Source: Pedobacter petrophilus (lineage in GTDB: Bacteria; Bacteroidota; Bacteroidia; Sphingobacteriales; Sphingobacteriaceae). From it: DNA of 64,000 bases. The position numbers were made by a program, and so were the translations under genes. The notes under the pieces were generated by a model. That model had not been told where the DNA came from. It ran no database searches and saw only the letters and a list, made by a program, of their open reading frames with translations. The stretch covers positions 1-64,000 of the forward strand of contig NZ_WKKH01000010.1 of NCBI RefSeq assembly GCF_009674725.1, written 5' to 3'. Numbering within the stretch: the stretch's first letter is position 1; every line of letters begins with the position of its first letter. Below, in pieces: positions 44,818 through 53,904 of this stretch.

Positions 44818-46122
44818 CTATTTCTTCATGCCCATATAATCAAGCGTTAAATTGGAAAGCAACTTAACGCCCAATACAAATCCGCTTTCATCCAAATAGA
44901 AATCTGGTGTGTGGTGCGAAGGTGCTTTTAAAGGATCTTTACCCTTTGGCATCCCGCCCAAAAACACGAATAAGCCTGGTACTTTCTCTTGAAAGAATGA
45001 AAAATCTTCTGCACCAGTAACCGGAGGGCGGAGCAAAACATGATCCGCACCGGCAGTAGCCTGCATGCTTGGCAGCATTTTTTCTGTTAAGGCTATATTG
45101 TTAAACGTAACCGGATAATGGCTACTGAATGGGATTTTAACTTCGGCTGTTGCGCCATATGCCTCAGCTGTTTTGGTGGCAATTGTTTTAATCCGATCGA
45201 TAAACATCGCCTCATCCTGATTACTGAAATTACGAACCGTACCTAGCATAACAACCTTCTCCGGAATGATATTGGAGCGCACACCTCCGTTAATAGCGCC
45301 AACAGTAACTACACCCGGGTTCTCCGTCAGATTCAAATTGCGACTCACAATGGTTTGCAAATTATTAATGATTTGTGCAGAGACCACAATCGGATCGATA
45401 CCACTCCATGGATATGCACCATGCGCCTGACGACCGGTAATGGTAATCTTCATATCATTAACAGCGGCCATTGTTCCGCCAGGGCGATAAGCTACATTTC
45501 CAACTTCAGTTTGAGAATTAATATGCAAGCCGAAAATAACATCAACCTTTGGGTTTTCTAACACGCCTTCTTTGATCATTAAAGCTGCACCACCCTCATC
45601 ACCGGCAGGTACACCTTCTTCGGCGGGCTGAAAAATAAATTTAACCGTGCCCTGAATTTCTTTTTTCATTGAACTCAATACTTCTGCAACGCCCATGAGT
45701 ATGGCAACGTGACTATCATGTCCGCAGGCATGCATTACACCAACTTCCTGCCCGTTGTATTGCGTTTTAACTTTTGATGCAAAAGGAAGATCAACGCGTT
45801 CAGTTACTGGCAAGGCATCCATATCTGCCCGTAAGGCAACCACCGGACCAGGTTTACCACCTTTTAATATACCCACTACCCCGGTTTTAGCCACACCAGT
45901 AGTTACTACGAAACCTAAAGAAGTAAGGTGTTTTGCAACAATGCCTGCCGTTCTTACCTCTGCATTTCCGAGTTCCGGATGTTCGTGAAAGTCTCTCCGC
46001 CATGCGATTACTTTTTGTTCAATGGCATCTGCTTTTTTTGAAACCTCTGCTTTTAGAGGCGATTTTTGAGCAAATGAACTCAAAGAAATTAAAGATAACC
46101 CAATGAGATAGGTATATTTCAT
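44818..46122 (-). CDS. Exported M20-family amidohydrolase
   Basis: 434 residues with a signal peptide (MKYTYLIGLSLISLSSFAQ). Metal ligands and family blocks of M20D amidohydrolases are intact: WRRDFHEHPELGNAE, VALRADMDALPV, VMHACGHDSHVAILMG, FIFQPAEEGVP, and the C-terminal GAEDFSFFQEKVPG and PSHHTPDFYLDE. It should hydrolyse N-acyl amino acids or similar amides (hippurate/IAA-amino acid hydrolase relatives), here in the periplasm. A cytoplasmic paralogue is encoded at 59390-60574. It is a single gene, divergent from pgi across a 239-bp gap that shows no obvious operator. Confidence 0.9.
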   Translation of the reverse strand: MKYTYLIGLSLISLSSFAQKSPLKAEVSKKADAIEQKVIAWRRDFHEHPELGNAEVRTAGIVAKHLTSLGFVVTTGVAKTGVVGILKGGKPGPVVALRADMDALPVTERVDLPFASKVKTQYNGQEVGVMHACGHDSHVAILMGVAEVLSSMKKEIQGTVKFIFQPAEEGVPAGDEGGAALMIKEGVLENPKVDVIFGLHINSQTEVGNVAYRPGGTMAAVNDMKITITGRQAHGAYPWSGIDPIVVSAQIINNLQTIVSRNLNLTENPGVVTVGAINGGVRSNIIPEKVVMLGTVRNFSNQDEAMFIDRIKTIATKTAEAYGATAEVKIPFSSHYPVTFNNIALTEKMLPSMQATAGADHVLLRPPVTGAEDFSFFQEKVPGLFVFLGGMPKGKDPLKAPSHHTPDFYLDESGFVLGVKLLSNLTLDYMGMKK

Positions 46123-46361
46123 AAAAAAGGAGTTAAATTTTAGGTGAAATGGTGATCGAAGCTAAGAATTTTTGATTGATAATACAATTTTGTTAGTATC
46201 CGTAGGGCTATATCACTAGAAAACCGTGAAACCAGGGCATGATTAAGGCAAATTACAATCCGAAAACCAATCCTTTAAATAATAAAAAAACCATCAATTT
46301 TGAACATTAAAAAGACCGTTTTAAATTTTTGCTTTATTACTTTTACAAAAAAACAAAGATT

Positions 46362-48008
46362 ATGTTACCGAAAATAAATTTTACAGAAACAGCGGCTTAC
46401 CAATATTTAGCCGATCATTTTATTGATATTAACCAGAAAAGTATTAAAGATCTTTTCGCTGAAGATGCAGATCGTTTCAACAAGTTTTCTGTTTTTTTTG
46501 AGGATATTCTATTAGACTATAGCAAGAACCGCATTAGCGATGAAACTTTGGCATTATTGATCCAACTGGCGCGTGAGTGTAAATTGGATGAAGCGATAAA
46601 ATCAATGTATGCGGGTGATAAGATTAACGAAACGGAAGACCGCTCTGTACTTCACATCGCCCTGCGTAATTTAAGCAATACGCCGATTTTAGTTGAGGGT
46701 AAAGATGTAATGCCGGATGTAAATGCGGTGCTTGCCAAAATGGAAAAGTTTAGCAACAGCATTATCAGTGGCGAATGGAAAGGTTATACCGGCAAAGCCA
46801 TTACAGACATTGTAAATATTGGTATTGGAGGTTCTGACTTAGGACCGGTGATGGTTACTGAGGCTTTAAAACACTATAAAAATCACTTAACCATTCATTT
46901 TGTATCTAATATTGATGGTACACACCTTGCAGAAACCCTTGAAGGTTTAGATGCAGAAACGACTCTGTTTTTAGTGGCATCGAAAACTTTTACGACACAA
47001 GAAACCATGACTAATGCACACTCTGCCCGTTCATGGTTTTTAGGAAAAGGTGGTAAAGAAAATGACATCGCAAAACATTTTGCCGCATTATCTACCAATG
47101 CAAAAGATGTATCTGCCTTTGGTATTGATACTGAAAACATGTTCGAGTTTTGGGATTGGGTTGGCGGCCGTTATTCTTTATGGAGTGCTATTGGTTTATC
47201 AATCTCTTTAAGTATTGGCTTTGATAACTTCAAGGAACTGCTTGCCGGTGCACATGCCGCAGATAATCATTTTAAAACTGCTGATTTTGAAAATAATCTT
47301 CCGGTAATATTAGGTTTGCTTGGGGTTTGGTATATCAATTTCTATAACGCCGAAACGCAGGTAATTTTACCTTACGACCAATACATGCACCGTTTTGCTG
47401 CCTATTTCCAACAGGGAGATATGGAAAGTAATGGTAAACATGTAGATAGAAACGGGAACGAAGTGGATTATGAAACCGGACCAATTATATGGGGAGAACC
47501 TGGAACAAACGGCCAGCATGCCTTCTACCAATTGATTCACCAGGGAACGAGAATCATTCCAGCCGATTTCATCGCACCTGCACAAAGCTTAAATCCGCTT
47601 GGCGACCATCATCCGATTTTACTGTCTAACTTTTTTGCCCAAACAGAAGCCTTAATGAATGGCAAAACCGAGGATGAAGTGGTTTCAGAATTGAAAAAAG
47701 ATGGCAAATCAGAAGAAGAAATTTCAAAAATTGCTCCTTTTAAAGTGTTTGAGGGGAATCGTCCAACCAACTCTATCCTATTGAAAAAAGTAACACCATA
47801 TACTTTAGGTAGCCTGGTAGCCATTTATGAGCATAAAATCTTTGTTCAGGGCGTAATCTGGAACATTTTCAGTTTCGACCAGTGGGGGGTTGAATTAGGT
47901 AAGCAACTGGCCAAGAAAATTCTACCAGAGTTAGATGGTAATGAAAAGGTAGAAAGTCACGATAGTTCTACCAATGGCTTAATCAATCAATACAAGGCCT
48001 GGAGATAA
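46362..48008 (+). CDS. pgi: Glucose-6-phosphate isomerase
   Basis: 548 residues from the ATG at 46362; the frame is open to 46329, but [20 protein letters not shown] is the usual Pgi N-terminus. Sugar-phosphate binding and active-site blocks: [65 protein letters not shown] and [19 protein letters not shown]. It interconverts glucose 6-phosphate and fructose 6-phosphate in glycolysis. It is followed directly by a rho-independent terminator, so it forms its own transcript. Confidence 0.97.
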   Translation: MLPKINFTETAAYQYLADHFIDINQKSIKDLFAEDADRFNKFSVFFEDILLDYSKNRISDETLALLIQLARECKLDEAIKSMYAGDKINETEDRSVLHIALRNLSNTPILVEGKDVMPDVNAVLAKMEKFSNSIISGEWKGYTGKAITDIVNIGIGGSDLGPVMVTEALKHYKNHLTIHFVSNIDGTHLAETLEGLDAETTLFLVASKTFTTQETMTNAHSARSWFLGKGGKENDIAKHFAALSTNAKDVSAFGIDTENMFEFWDWVGGRYSLWSAIGLSISLSIGFDNFKELLAGAHAADNHFKTADFENNLPVILGLLGVWYINFYNAETQVILPYDQYMHRFAAYFQQGDMESNGKHVDRNGNEVDYETGPIIWGEPGTNGQHAFYQLIHQGTRIIPADFIAPAQSLNPLGDHHPILLSNFFAQTEALMNGKTEDEVVSELKKDGKSEEEISKIAPFKVFEGNRPTNSILLKKVTPYTLGSLVAIYEHKIFVQGVIWNIFSFDQWGVELGKQLAKKILPELDGNEKVESHDSSTNGLINQYKAWR

Positions 48009-48014
48009 ATAAAC

Positions 48015-48047
48015 AAAAAAAGCGAGTGTAATACTCGCTTTTTTTGT
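48015..48047 (+). terminator. Rho-independent terminator of pgi
   Basis: The stem AGCGAGT/ACTCGCT (48021-48027 with 48033-48039) is extended by A/T pairs on both sides, has a 5-nt loop and is followed by seven or more T, 6 bp after the pgi stop. Confidence 0.92.
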
Positions 48048-48168
48048 TTTAAACCTATAATTTAGGGCATCCTTAATACTTTCACATTTTGTGAATCCAA
48101 ATTAACTTATTTAGAAATAATCTCTCGCACTCGCTTTGATCGTTTCGCATCACTAAAAAAAATTACTA

Positions 48169-49482
48169 ATGAAAAAAAGATTTCTTTTTGCTTTGGCTAT
48201 TTCCGGCCTGTGCTTTAGCGCATCTGCTCAAAAGGTACAGTTCTCGGAATTTGACTTAGACAATGGCCTCCATGTCATTCTTCACCAGGACAAAACAGCA
48301 CCGGTTGTTGCTGTATCGGTTATGTATCATGTTGGATCAAAAGATGAAGAAACATCGCGTACTGGTTTTGCCCACTTCTTTGAACATTTACTATTTGAGG
48401 GTTCTCCAAATATTAAGCGTGGCGAATTTATGAAACTGGTGAGCAGTAACGGTGGTCAGAATAATGCCAATACCTCTCAGGATCGTACATTTTACTACGA
48501 AGTTTTCCCGTCTAACCAGCTGGAACTGGGTTTATGGTTAGAGAGCGAAAGAATGTTACACCCGGCAATTAATGAAGCTGGCGTTAAAACGCAGAACGAG
48601 GTGGTTAAAGAAGAAAAACGCCTTCGGGTGGATAACCAGCCTTATGGCAAGTTTACTGAGAAAATTTTCTCGCACTTGTTTTCAACCCATCCTTATCGCT
48701 GGCAGCCTATTGGCTCAATGGATCATTTAGACGCAGCCAAGCTTGATGAATTCATTGCTTTCTTTAAAAAATATTATGTACCAAACAATGCGGTATTAAC
48801 CATTGCCGGCGATTTAGATGTTGACAAAACAAAAACGCTGGTAAAATCATATTTTGCTGAAGTTCCGAAAGGTGCAGTAATTGTTCGGAAGAAGTACGAA
48901 TTGCCAGAGATTACAAAAGAAATAATCGATACCGCTTACGATGCAAACATTCAGATTCCGGCAATCTTTGCTGCATACCGCGTTCCAGGAATGAAAAGCA
49001 GGGATAGCAAAGTACTTGGCATGATCAGCTCAATCTTATCCGGTGGCGGCAGTTCACGATTAAGCACTAAAATGGTTGATGAGAAGAAAACTGCGCTTCA
49101 GGTTGCAGCATTCAATTATTCGCTGGAAGATTATGGCGCATACATTACACTAGCACTTCCAAATAAAAATACCCCGCTTAACGATCTGTTGAAAGATATC
49201 GACGAAGAGGTTTTACGTTTACAAACAGATTTAATCAGCGAAAGCGATTATAAAAAACTTCAGAATAAATTTGAGAACGATTACGTAAGTGCTAACAGCA
49301 GAATGCTTGGTGTAGCTGAAAATCTATCTTCGGGTTATACATTCCATGATAAAGATACTGATGACATTAATAAGGAATTGGAAGTGATCAGGTCTATTAC
49401 CCGCGAGGAGATCAGAGACATCGCTAAGAAGTATCTAAATAAAAACCAGAGAGTTGTATTGTATTACTTACCTAAGAAATAA
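48169..49482 (+). CDS. M16 family zinc peptidase (active subunit)
   Basis: 437 residues with a signal peptide ending near ASAQ (21). The inverted zinc motif of pitrilysin peptidases, HFFEH, is at 69-73 in GFAHFFEHLLFEGSPNI, and the third ligand is in the later NEVVKEEKR stretch. The second half shows GMISSILSGGGSSRLSTKMV. In Bacteroidota such exported active M16 proteins are encoded with an inactive partner, here the gene 31 bp downstream, and probably form a heterodimer degrading peptides in the periplasm. Confidence 0.93.
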   Translation: MKKRFLFALAISGLCFSASAQKVQFSEFDLDNGLHVILHQDKTAPVVAVSVMYHVGSKDEETSRTGFAHFFEHLLFEGSPNIKRGEFMKLVSSNGGQNNANTSQDRTFYYEVFPSNQLELGLWLESERMLHPAINEAGVKTQNEVVKEEKRLRVDNQPYGKFTEKIFSHLFSTHPYRWQPIGSMDHLDAAKLDEFIAFFKKYYVPNNAVLTIAGDLDVDKTKTLVKSYFAEVPKGAVIVRKKYELPEITKEIIDTAYDANIQIPAIFAAYRVPGMKSRDSKVLGMISSILSGGGSSRLSTKMVDEKKTALQVAAFNYSLEDYGAYITLALPNKNTPLNDLLKDIDEEVLRLQTDLISESDYKKLQNKFENDYVSANSRMLGVAENLSSGYTFHDKDTDDINKELEVIRSITREEIRDIAKKYLNKNQRVVLYYLPKK

Positions 49483-49513
49483 GCAGCGCGAGTTTCATAC
49501 TAATTTTAAAATC

Positions 49514-51595
49514 ATGAAGAAAATCTTTATCATAGCTGCAATTTCCTTATTGGCTCAGGGTATTTCAGCACAAACGATCAATAGAAGCCAGAAACCAAAG
49601 CCAGGACCAGCTCCGGTAATTACCATCGGCGACCCGATAATCTATAAACTAGCCAATGGCATTACTGTATTGGTAGTAGAAAACCATAAGCTTCCTAAAG
49701 TGTCTGCCAGCTATAGTATTGATGCTGGTCCGATAACAGAAGGTGCTAAAGCAGGTGTTTCAGCATTAACGGGCAGCATGTTGAATGAAGGTACCACAAC
49801 AAAAACCAAAGCACAATTTGACGAAGCTGTAGATCAGCTGGGGGCTGATGTAAGTGCAAGTTTTAGCGGAGGTTCGGCATCTGCTTTAACACGGTATTTC
49901 CCTCAGGCTTTTGCTTTAATGGCAGAAAGCATTAGAAAACCAGCTTTTCCCGAAGCCTCTTTTGAGAAACTAAAATCACAATTGATCACCGGCTTAAAAT
50001 CAAATGAGAAAAATGCAAAGGCTATTTCCAGCCGTGTGGTAGATGCGCTTGCGTATGGAAAAAACCACCCAAGTGGAGAATTTGAGACGGAAGCATCTGT
50101 TAATGCCTTAACGCTTGCAGATATTAAGGCAACTTATGCTAAATATGTTACTCCTTCCCGTGGCTATTTAACTTTTGTTGGCGACATTAAACCTGAGGCT
50201 GCAAAAGCCCTGGCAGAAAAAGCCTTTGGCGATTGGAAAGGTGCTGCATTAACGCTTCCGGTGTTAGCCAAAGTAGCTAACCCAACCAAAACCGAAGTTG
50301 ATGTGGTAAATGTAAGTAACGCGGTACAGTCAGAAATTACTGTTGTTAATTTAATTGATTTACCGATGGGTAATCCTGATTATTTTCCGGTTTTACTGGC
50401 CAACCAAATATTAGGCGGCGGCTCAGAATCAAGGTTGTTTAATAACCTGAGAGAGAAACATGGCTTTACTTATGGTGCTTATTCTTCAACAGGTTCCGGC
50501 CGTTTTCAATCTAAATTCGCTGCAACAGCAGCAGTGAGAAATGAAAAGGTAGACAGCGCAGTGGTTGAATTCTTAACCGAAATTAACACCATCCGTACAA
50601 CGAAAGTAACGGCAGAAGAATTGCAGAATGCAAAGAACCTTTATAATGGAAGTTTTGCATTAGGCTTAGAAAATCCGGCCCGTATTGCTGGTTTCGCAAG
50701 CAGTATTTTAATCAATGATTTGCCTAAAGATTTTTACCGTACCTATCTGCAGAAATTGAATGCGGTAACTACTGATGATATTTTGCGCGTGGCAAAGAAA
50801 TACTATAACCATGATAACACCCGCATAGTAATTGTTGGTAAAACGGAAACCTTTACACCAGGCCTGAAGAAAGCAGGTTTCAGCGTAAATGAGTTTGATA
50901 ATGTAGCAGAACCTGTTAAAGCTACTGCAAGCACTGGTACAGCAGCAGTTAAATCAGCCAAAGAGGTTGTTGACAGTTACATCACTGCAATTGGTGGTGC
51001 TGCTGCGATTAAAAAGATAACCTCATTGCAGCAAAATGCCGAAATGGAAATGCAGGGCCAGAAGCTTACCGTTACCATTAAAGATATGGCTCCAAACCTA
51101 AGTTCAATGGAGGTTTCTATGATGGGCCAAACGGCCATGAAACAAGCTTTCAACGGTACAACTGGCTACCAGATGCAAATGGGTAAAAAATCGGAATTAA
51201 CAGGTGATGATTTGACTGAAAAGAAGGAAAGTAAAGGGATTGTGAACCAACTTTATTATGCTACTGACGGCACGAAATTAGCAGCTGCAGGAACCGCTAA
51301 AGTGGGCACCGCTGATGCTTACAAGCTGATTGTTACTTCACCTTCCGGCAAAAAGAAAACCGAATATTATGATGTAAAATCTGGCTTACTTTTGAAAGAT
51401 GAAAAAACGGTAACCAAGGGTACGATGGAAATTACACAATCTACTGAATACGGCGATTACAAAAAGGTTGGGGATGTATTGTTTCCACATACTTTAAATC
51501 AGAATATTCAAACCCCACAAGGCGCACAGGAATTTGCTATTAACGTGAAGGAAATAAAAATCAATCCTCCTTTAAAAACAGAGGATTTTAACTAG
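49514..51595 (+). CDS. M16-like inactive subunit fused to a C-terminal lipoprotein-sorting-like domain
   Basis: 693 residues from the ATG at 49514, which gives the signal peptide MKKIFIIAAISLLAQGISAQ; the frame is open to 49454, but that overlaps the upstream gene. The M16 fold (about 30-450) lacks the HxxEH zinc motif: the place reads SALTGSMLNEGT. The substrate-binding Arg-x-x-x-Tyr region LREKHGFTYGAYSS is kept, as in inactive partner subunits. Residues about 470-693 form an extra beta-rich domain (VDSYITAIGGAAAIKKITSL through KTEYYDVKSGLLLKDEK and the following GDYKKVGDVLFPHTL). It resembles LolA/outer-membrane lipoprotein-sorting domains that bind lipid or hydrophobic ligands. Confidence 0.88.
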   Translation: MKKIFIIAAISLLAQGISAQTINRSQKPKPGPAPVITIGDPIIYKLANGITVLVVENHKLPKVSASYSIDAGPITEGAKAGVSALTGSMLNEGTTTKTKAQFDEAVDQLGADVSASFSGGSASALTRYFPQAFALMAESIRKPAFPEASFEKLKSQLITGLKSNEKNAKAISSRVVDALAYGKNHPSGEFETEASVNALTLADIKATYAKYVTPSRGYLTFVGDIKPEAAKALAEKAFGDWKGAALTLPVLAKVANPTKTEVDVVNVSNAVQSEITVVNLIDLPMGNPDYFPVLLANQILGGGSESRLFNNLREKHGFTYGAYSSTGSGRFQSKFAATAAVRNEKVDSAVVEFLTEINTIRTTKVTAEELQNAKNLYNGSFALGLENPARIAGFASSILINDLPKDFYRTYLQKLNAVTTDDILRVAKKYYNHDNTRIVIVGKTETFTPGLKKAGFSVNEFDNVAEPVKATASTGTAAVKSAKEVVDSYITAIGGAAAIKKITSLQQNAEMEMQGQKLTVTIKDMAPNLSSMEVSMMGQTAMKQAFNGTTGYQMQMGKKSELTGDDLTEKKESKGIVNQLYYATDGTKLAAAGTAKVGTADAYKLIVTSPSGKKKTEYYDVKSGLLLKDEKTVTKGTMEITQSTEYGDYKKVGDVLFPHTLNQNIQTPQGAQEFAINVKEIKINPPLKTEDFN

Positions 51596-51615
51596 TATAA
51601 ATTAAATGTTTATCT

Positions 51616-51650
51616 AAGCCATTGCATTAAAAAATGTAGTGGCTTTTTTA
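51616..51650 (+). terminator. Terminator of the M16 peptidase operon
   Basis: An imperfect stem of about 13 bp with three wobbles around an AAAA loop (arms starting AAGCCA and ending TGGCTT), followed by a T-run, 21 bp after the stop. Confidence 0.8.
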
Positions 51651-51789
51651 TGGTTATGAAGTTTCGAGTTCATAGCAAGCAATTAATCCAATCTTTCGAT
51701 TTGTAACTTTAATCTATTATTCCTCTCCTTGTTATGGAAATGGCTAAACCCATACATCTTTAAATTGTTATAATATTAAACACAACATC

Positions 51790-52323
51790 ATGAAACATTT
51801 AAAACTGGTTTTGAGTATGGCTTTATTTGCTTGTTCTTTGCAACTTTTTGCGCAAACGAATAAGGCGACAACCATTAAGATAATTGAGGAAAAGGATTAT
51901 ACCTTCGTTGCAAACTCGGCAATACCGATGTCTAACATGGACGTTTCGCAAATTTTATCACGAATGCCCGGATCACAGGGTGGAGGAATGATTAATTTAA
52001 CCGGGAGCCAATATGATTTTATAGTCACCAAAGATAGCGTAGTGGCCTACCTACCCTATTATGGCCGTTCTTTTAGTCCGCCGCTAAATCCAAACGAAGG
52101 TGGCATTAAATTTACCTCGAAAGATTTTAGCTATAAAGAAACGAAAAATAAGAAGGGCAATTACAACATTCAAATCAACACGAAAGATTTAAAAAGGGAG
52201 AACTTCAGACTTTCGCTTAGTGTAACGCCAAATGGTTATGCTACCCTTGTTGCCAGTGGTTATAATAAACAACCCATTACTTTTAACGGTTATTTAAGCG
52301 AATCGAAGAAAAAAGATCAATAA
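51790..52323 (+). CDS. DUF4251 family exported protein
   Basis: 177 residues with a signal peptide ending near LQLFAQ. The body has the DUF4251 pattern: YTFVANSAIPMSN, then GSQYDFIVTKDSVVAYLPYY, GGIKFTSKDFSY and RLSLSVTPNGYATLVASGYN, ending in ITFNGYLSE. The family is restricted to Bacteroidota, is usually periplasmic, and has no known function. It is a single gene followed by a hairpin that starts at its stop codon. Confidence 0.88.
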   Translation: MKHLKLVLSMALFACSLQLFAQTNKATTIKIIEEKDYTFVANSAIPMSNMDVSQILSRMPGSQGGGMINLTGSQYDFIVTKDSVVAYLPYYGRSFSPPLNPNEGGIKFTSKDFSYKETKNKKGNYNIQINTKDLKRENFRLSLSVTPNGYATLVASGYNKQPITFNGYLSESKKKDQ

Positions 52324-52358
52324 TAGAAAAGCCAGATTTATACATCTGGCTTTTCTAT
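52323..52358. terminator. Bidirectional terminator between DUF4251 and glutaminyl cyclase genes
   Basis: A perfect 15-bp stem (52323-52337 with 52344-52358) with a 6-nt loop. It contains T-rich flanks on both strands (CTTTTCTAT on the plus strand) and separates two convergent genes. Confidence 0.9.
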
Positions 52359-52376
52359 CATAAATTGAGCACACCA

Positions 52377-53468
52377 TTATTGTTTTGAAATTTTAATTTC
52401 GAAGATATGCGGCCATTTCTTGCCTGTAACGAACAATCTCTTTGAAGCCTTGTCGTACGCGATTCCATTAAGGACATTATTTGCCTTTTCATCATCCGTT
52501 TTAAAATAATCTGCAGGAAGCAACCCGGATAAATTAATTTTACCCTCAACGGCACCAGTTTCCGGATTAATGATTAAGATATTATTAGTGGTATACACAT
52601 TAGCGTAAATTTTTCCATCAATTACCTCTAATTCATTTAATTGCTGAATGGCTCCCTTATTGTCGAATACTTCAAGCTCACCGGTTGGTTTGTAGGTGTT
52701 TTTATCCAGAAAGAATATCGTACCAGAACCATCCGTTTTTAAGATTTTTTCTCCATCAAAGTTTAATCCCCATCCTTCTTGTGTGCCTTCATGGTAAGTG
52801 AATTCAGATAACTTTTTGAAGGTATTCTTATCGTATACAAAGCCTGTTTTTTCCCTATACGTTAACTGAACAATTTTATCGCCTACCACTGTCATCCCTT
52901 CTCCGAAGTACTGTTTATCCAAATCGGCTTTTAATACCACTTTTCCTGTGGACGGTTCCACCTTACGTAAACTTGAATGACCATAATCACCAGCACTCTC
53001 ATAAAAATAACCATCATGATACTCTAATCCTTCTACATAAGAAGAAGTATCGTGCGGCAGGGTTTTAATCACTTTATAAGTATATTCAATCGGTGCCTGA
53101 GCAGCCAACACATTTACATTTGATGTTAAATCCTCTGATTTTCCATCGCCAAATATTTTTGCGGTAATGATATGATTACCTAATTTCAGACCTGTGGTTT
53201 TTATTTTTATGGCAGAGGTATCAGCTTTCGCATCCATTTTGGTGCTGTCGATCAGGTAAATCACCGAATCTACTTTGCTTTCATTTCCGAAGAGCACCTT
53301 TACTTCAAATTCATTTCCAGATGCAACATTGAGTCCCATCATGGGTGAAACAAAAGATCGGTAAGTTTTTGGAGCATCATCTTTACAGGCACCTAAAAAA
53401 GCAACTGTAATTCCTAAAAATAAGCGGGTTCTGATTTGTTTAGTCTTCAGGCCAAAAAGCATCTTCAA
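52377..53468 (-). CDS. Glutaminyl-peptide cyclotransferase-like lipoprotein
   Basis: 363 residues with a lipoprotein signal (FLGITVAFLGACKDD, Cys28). The body is a six-bladed propeller of the glutamine cyclotransferase family: LPHDTSSYVEGLEYHDGYFY, then VGDKIVQLTYREKTGFVY, TQEGWGLNFDGEKILKTDGS, LNELEVIDGKIYANVYTT and LNGIAYDKASKRLFVTGKKW. It cyclises N-terminal Gln to pyroglutamate on exported proteins. A domain of about 100 residues before the propeller is Bacteroidota-specific. Its start overlaps the 3' end of the yraN frame by 29 nt; Met3 would shorten the overlap to 23 nt. Confidence 0.9.
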   Translation of the reverse strand: MKMLFGLKTKQIRTRLFLGITVAFLGACKDDAPKTYRSFVSPMMGLNVASGNEFEVKVLFGNESKVDSVIYLIDSTKMDAKADTSAIKIKTTGLKLGNHIITAKIFGDGKSEDLTSNVNVLAAQAPIEYTYKVIKTLPHDTSSYVEGLEYHDGYFYESAGDYGHSSLRKVEPSTGKVVLKADLDKQYFGEGMTVVGDKIVQLTYREKTGFVYDKNTFKKLSEFTYHEGTQEGWGLNFDGEKILKTDGSGTIFFLDKNTYKPTGELEVFDNKGAIQQLNELEVIDGKIYANVYTTNNILIINPETGAVEGKINLSGLLPADYFKTDDEKANNVLNGIAYDKASKRLFVTGKKWPHIFEIKISKQ

Positions 53469-53802
53469 TGTGATTTAATGTATAACTATTTTTTGTAAAG
53501 GTAATCGCAATTATATCAAAACGAATATCATTTTGATGATTCATGATTTCAATATATTCTGCAGAGGCCAGTTCCATCTGCTTTTGTTTGGCTGTATCTA
53601 CAAAATCTTCAGGTTCGCCAAAAGCAATAGAAGTCCTCGCTTTTACTTCTACAAAAACCATGATTCTATTTTTGTATGCAATTAAATCCAGCTCCGCCTT
53701 CCCATACGTCCAGTTTTCATCCAAAATTTCATAACCATTGGCTTCCAGGTATTCCTTCGCTATTACTTCCCCTTGTTTGCCTAAATCGTTGTGAAGCGCC
53801 AT
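53440..53802 (-). CDS. YraN/UPF0102 family nuclease-like protein
   Basis: 120 residues. HNDLGKQGEVIAKEYLEANG, YEILDENWTYGKAELDLIAY and FVEVKARTSIAFGEPEDFV show the endonuclease-like core (Glu, Asp and ExK of the PD-(D/E)XK fold) and the normal length of UPF0102. The function is not settled, although a role in DNA processing is likely. The 29-nt overlap with the glutaminyl cyclase frame suggests coupled expression. Confidence 0.92.
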   Translation of the reverse strand: MALHNDLGKQGEVIAKEYLEANGYEILDENWTYGKAELDLIAYKNRIMVFVEVKARTSIAFGEPEDFVDTAKQKQMELASAEYIEIMNHQNDIRFDIIAITFTKNSYTLNHIEDAFWPED

Positions 53803-53823
53803 GTTTTTTAATGAACCGATTAT

Positions 53824-53859
53824 TGAATGAGTGAATGAATAAGTGAGTTTTGAATGAAT
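53824..53859. repeat. Degenerate GAATGAGT-word repeat
   Basis: About 36 bp of imperfect repetition of TGAATGA/GTGA words in the gap between dnaG and yraN. It has no coding content and no hairpin. Confidence 0.4.
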
Positions 53860-53904
53860 CGTTTCTTGCTATCTCCTTCTTGTATAAATAATGAAACTCA
53901 ATCC

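Noticed and set aside
53440..53468. Overlap of yraN and glutaminyl cyclase as a frameshift artefact
   Set aside because: Both proteins are complete in family terms, so the short overlap is a real coupling.
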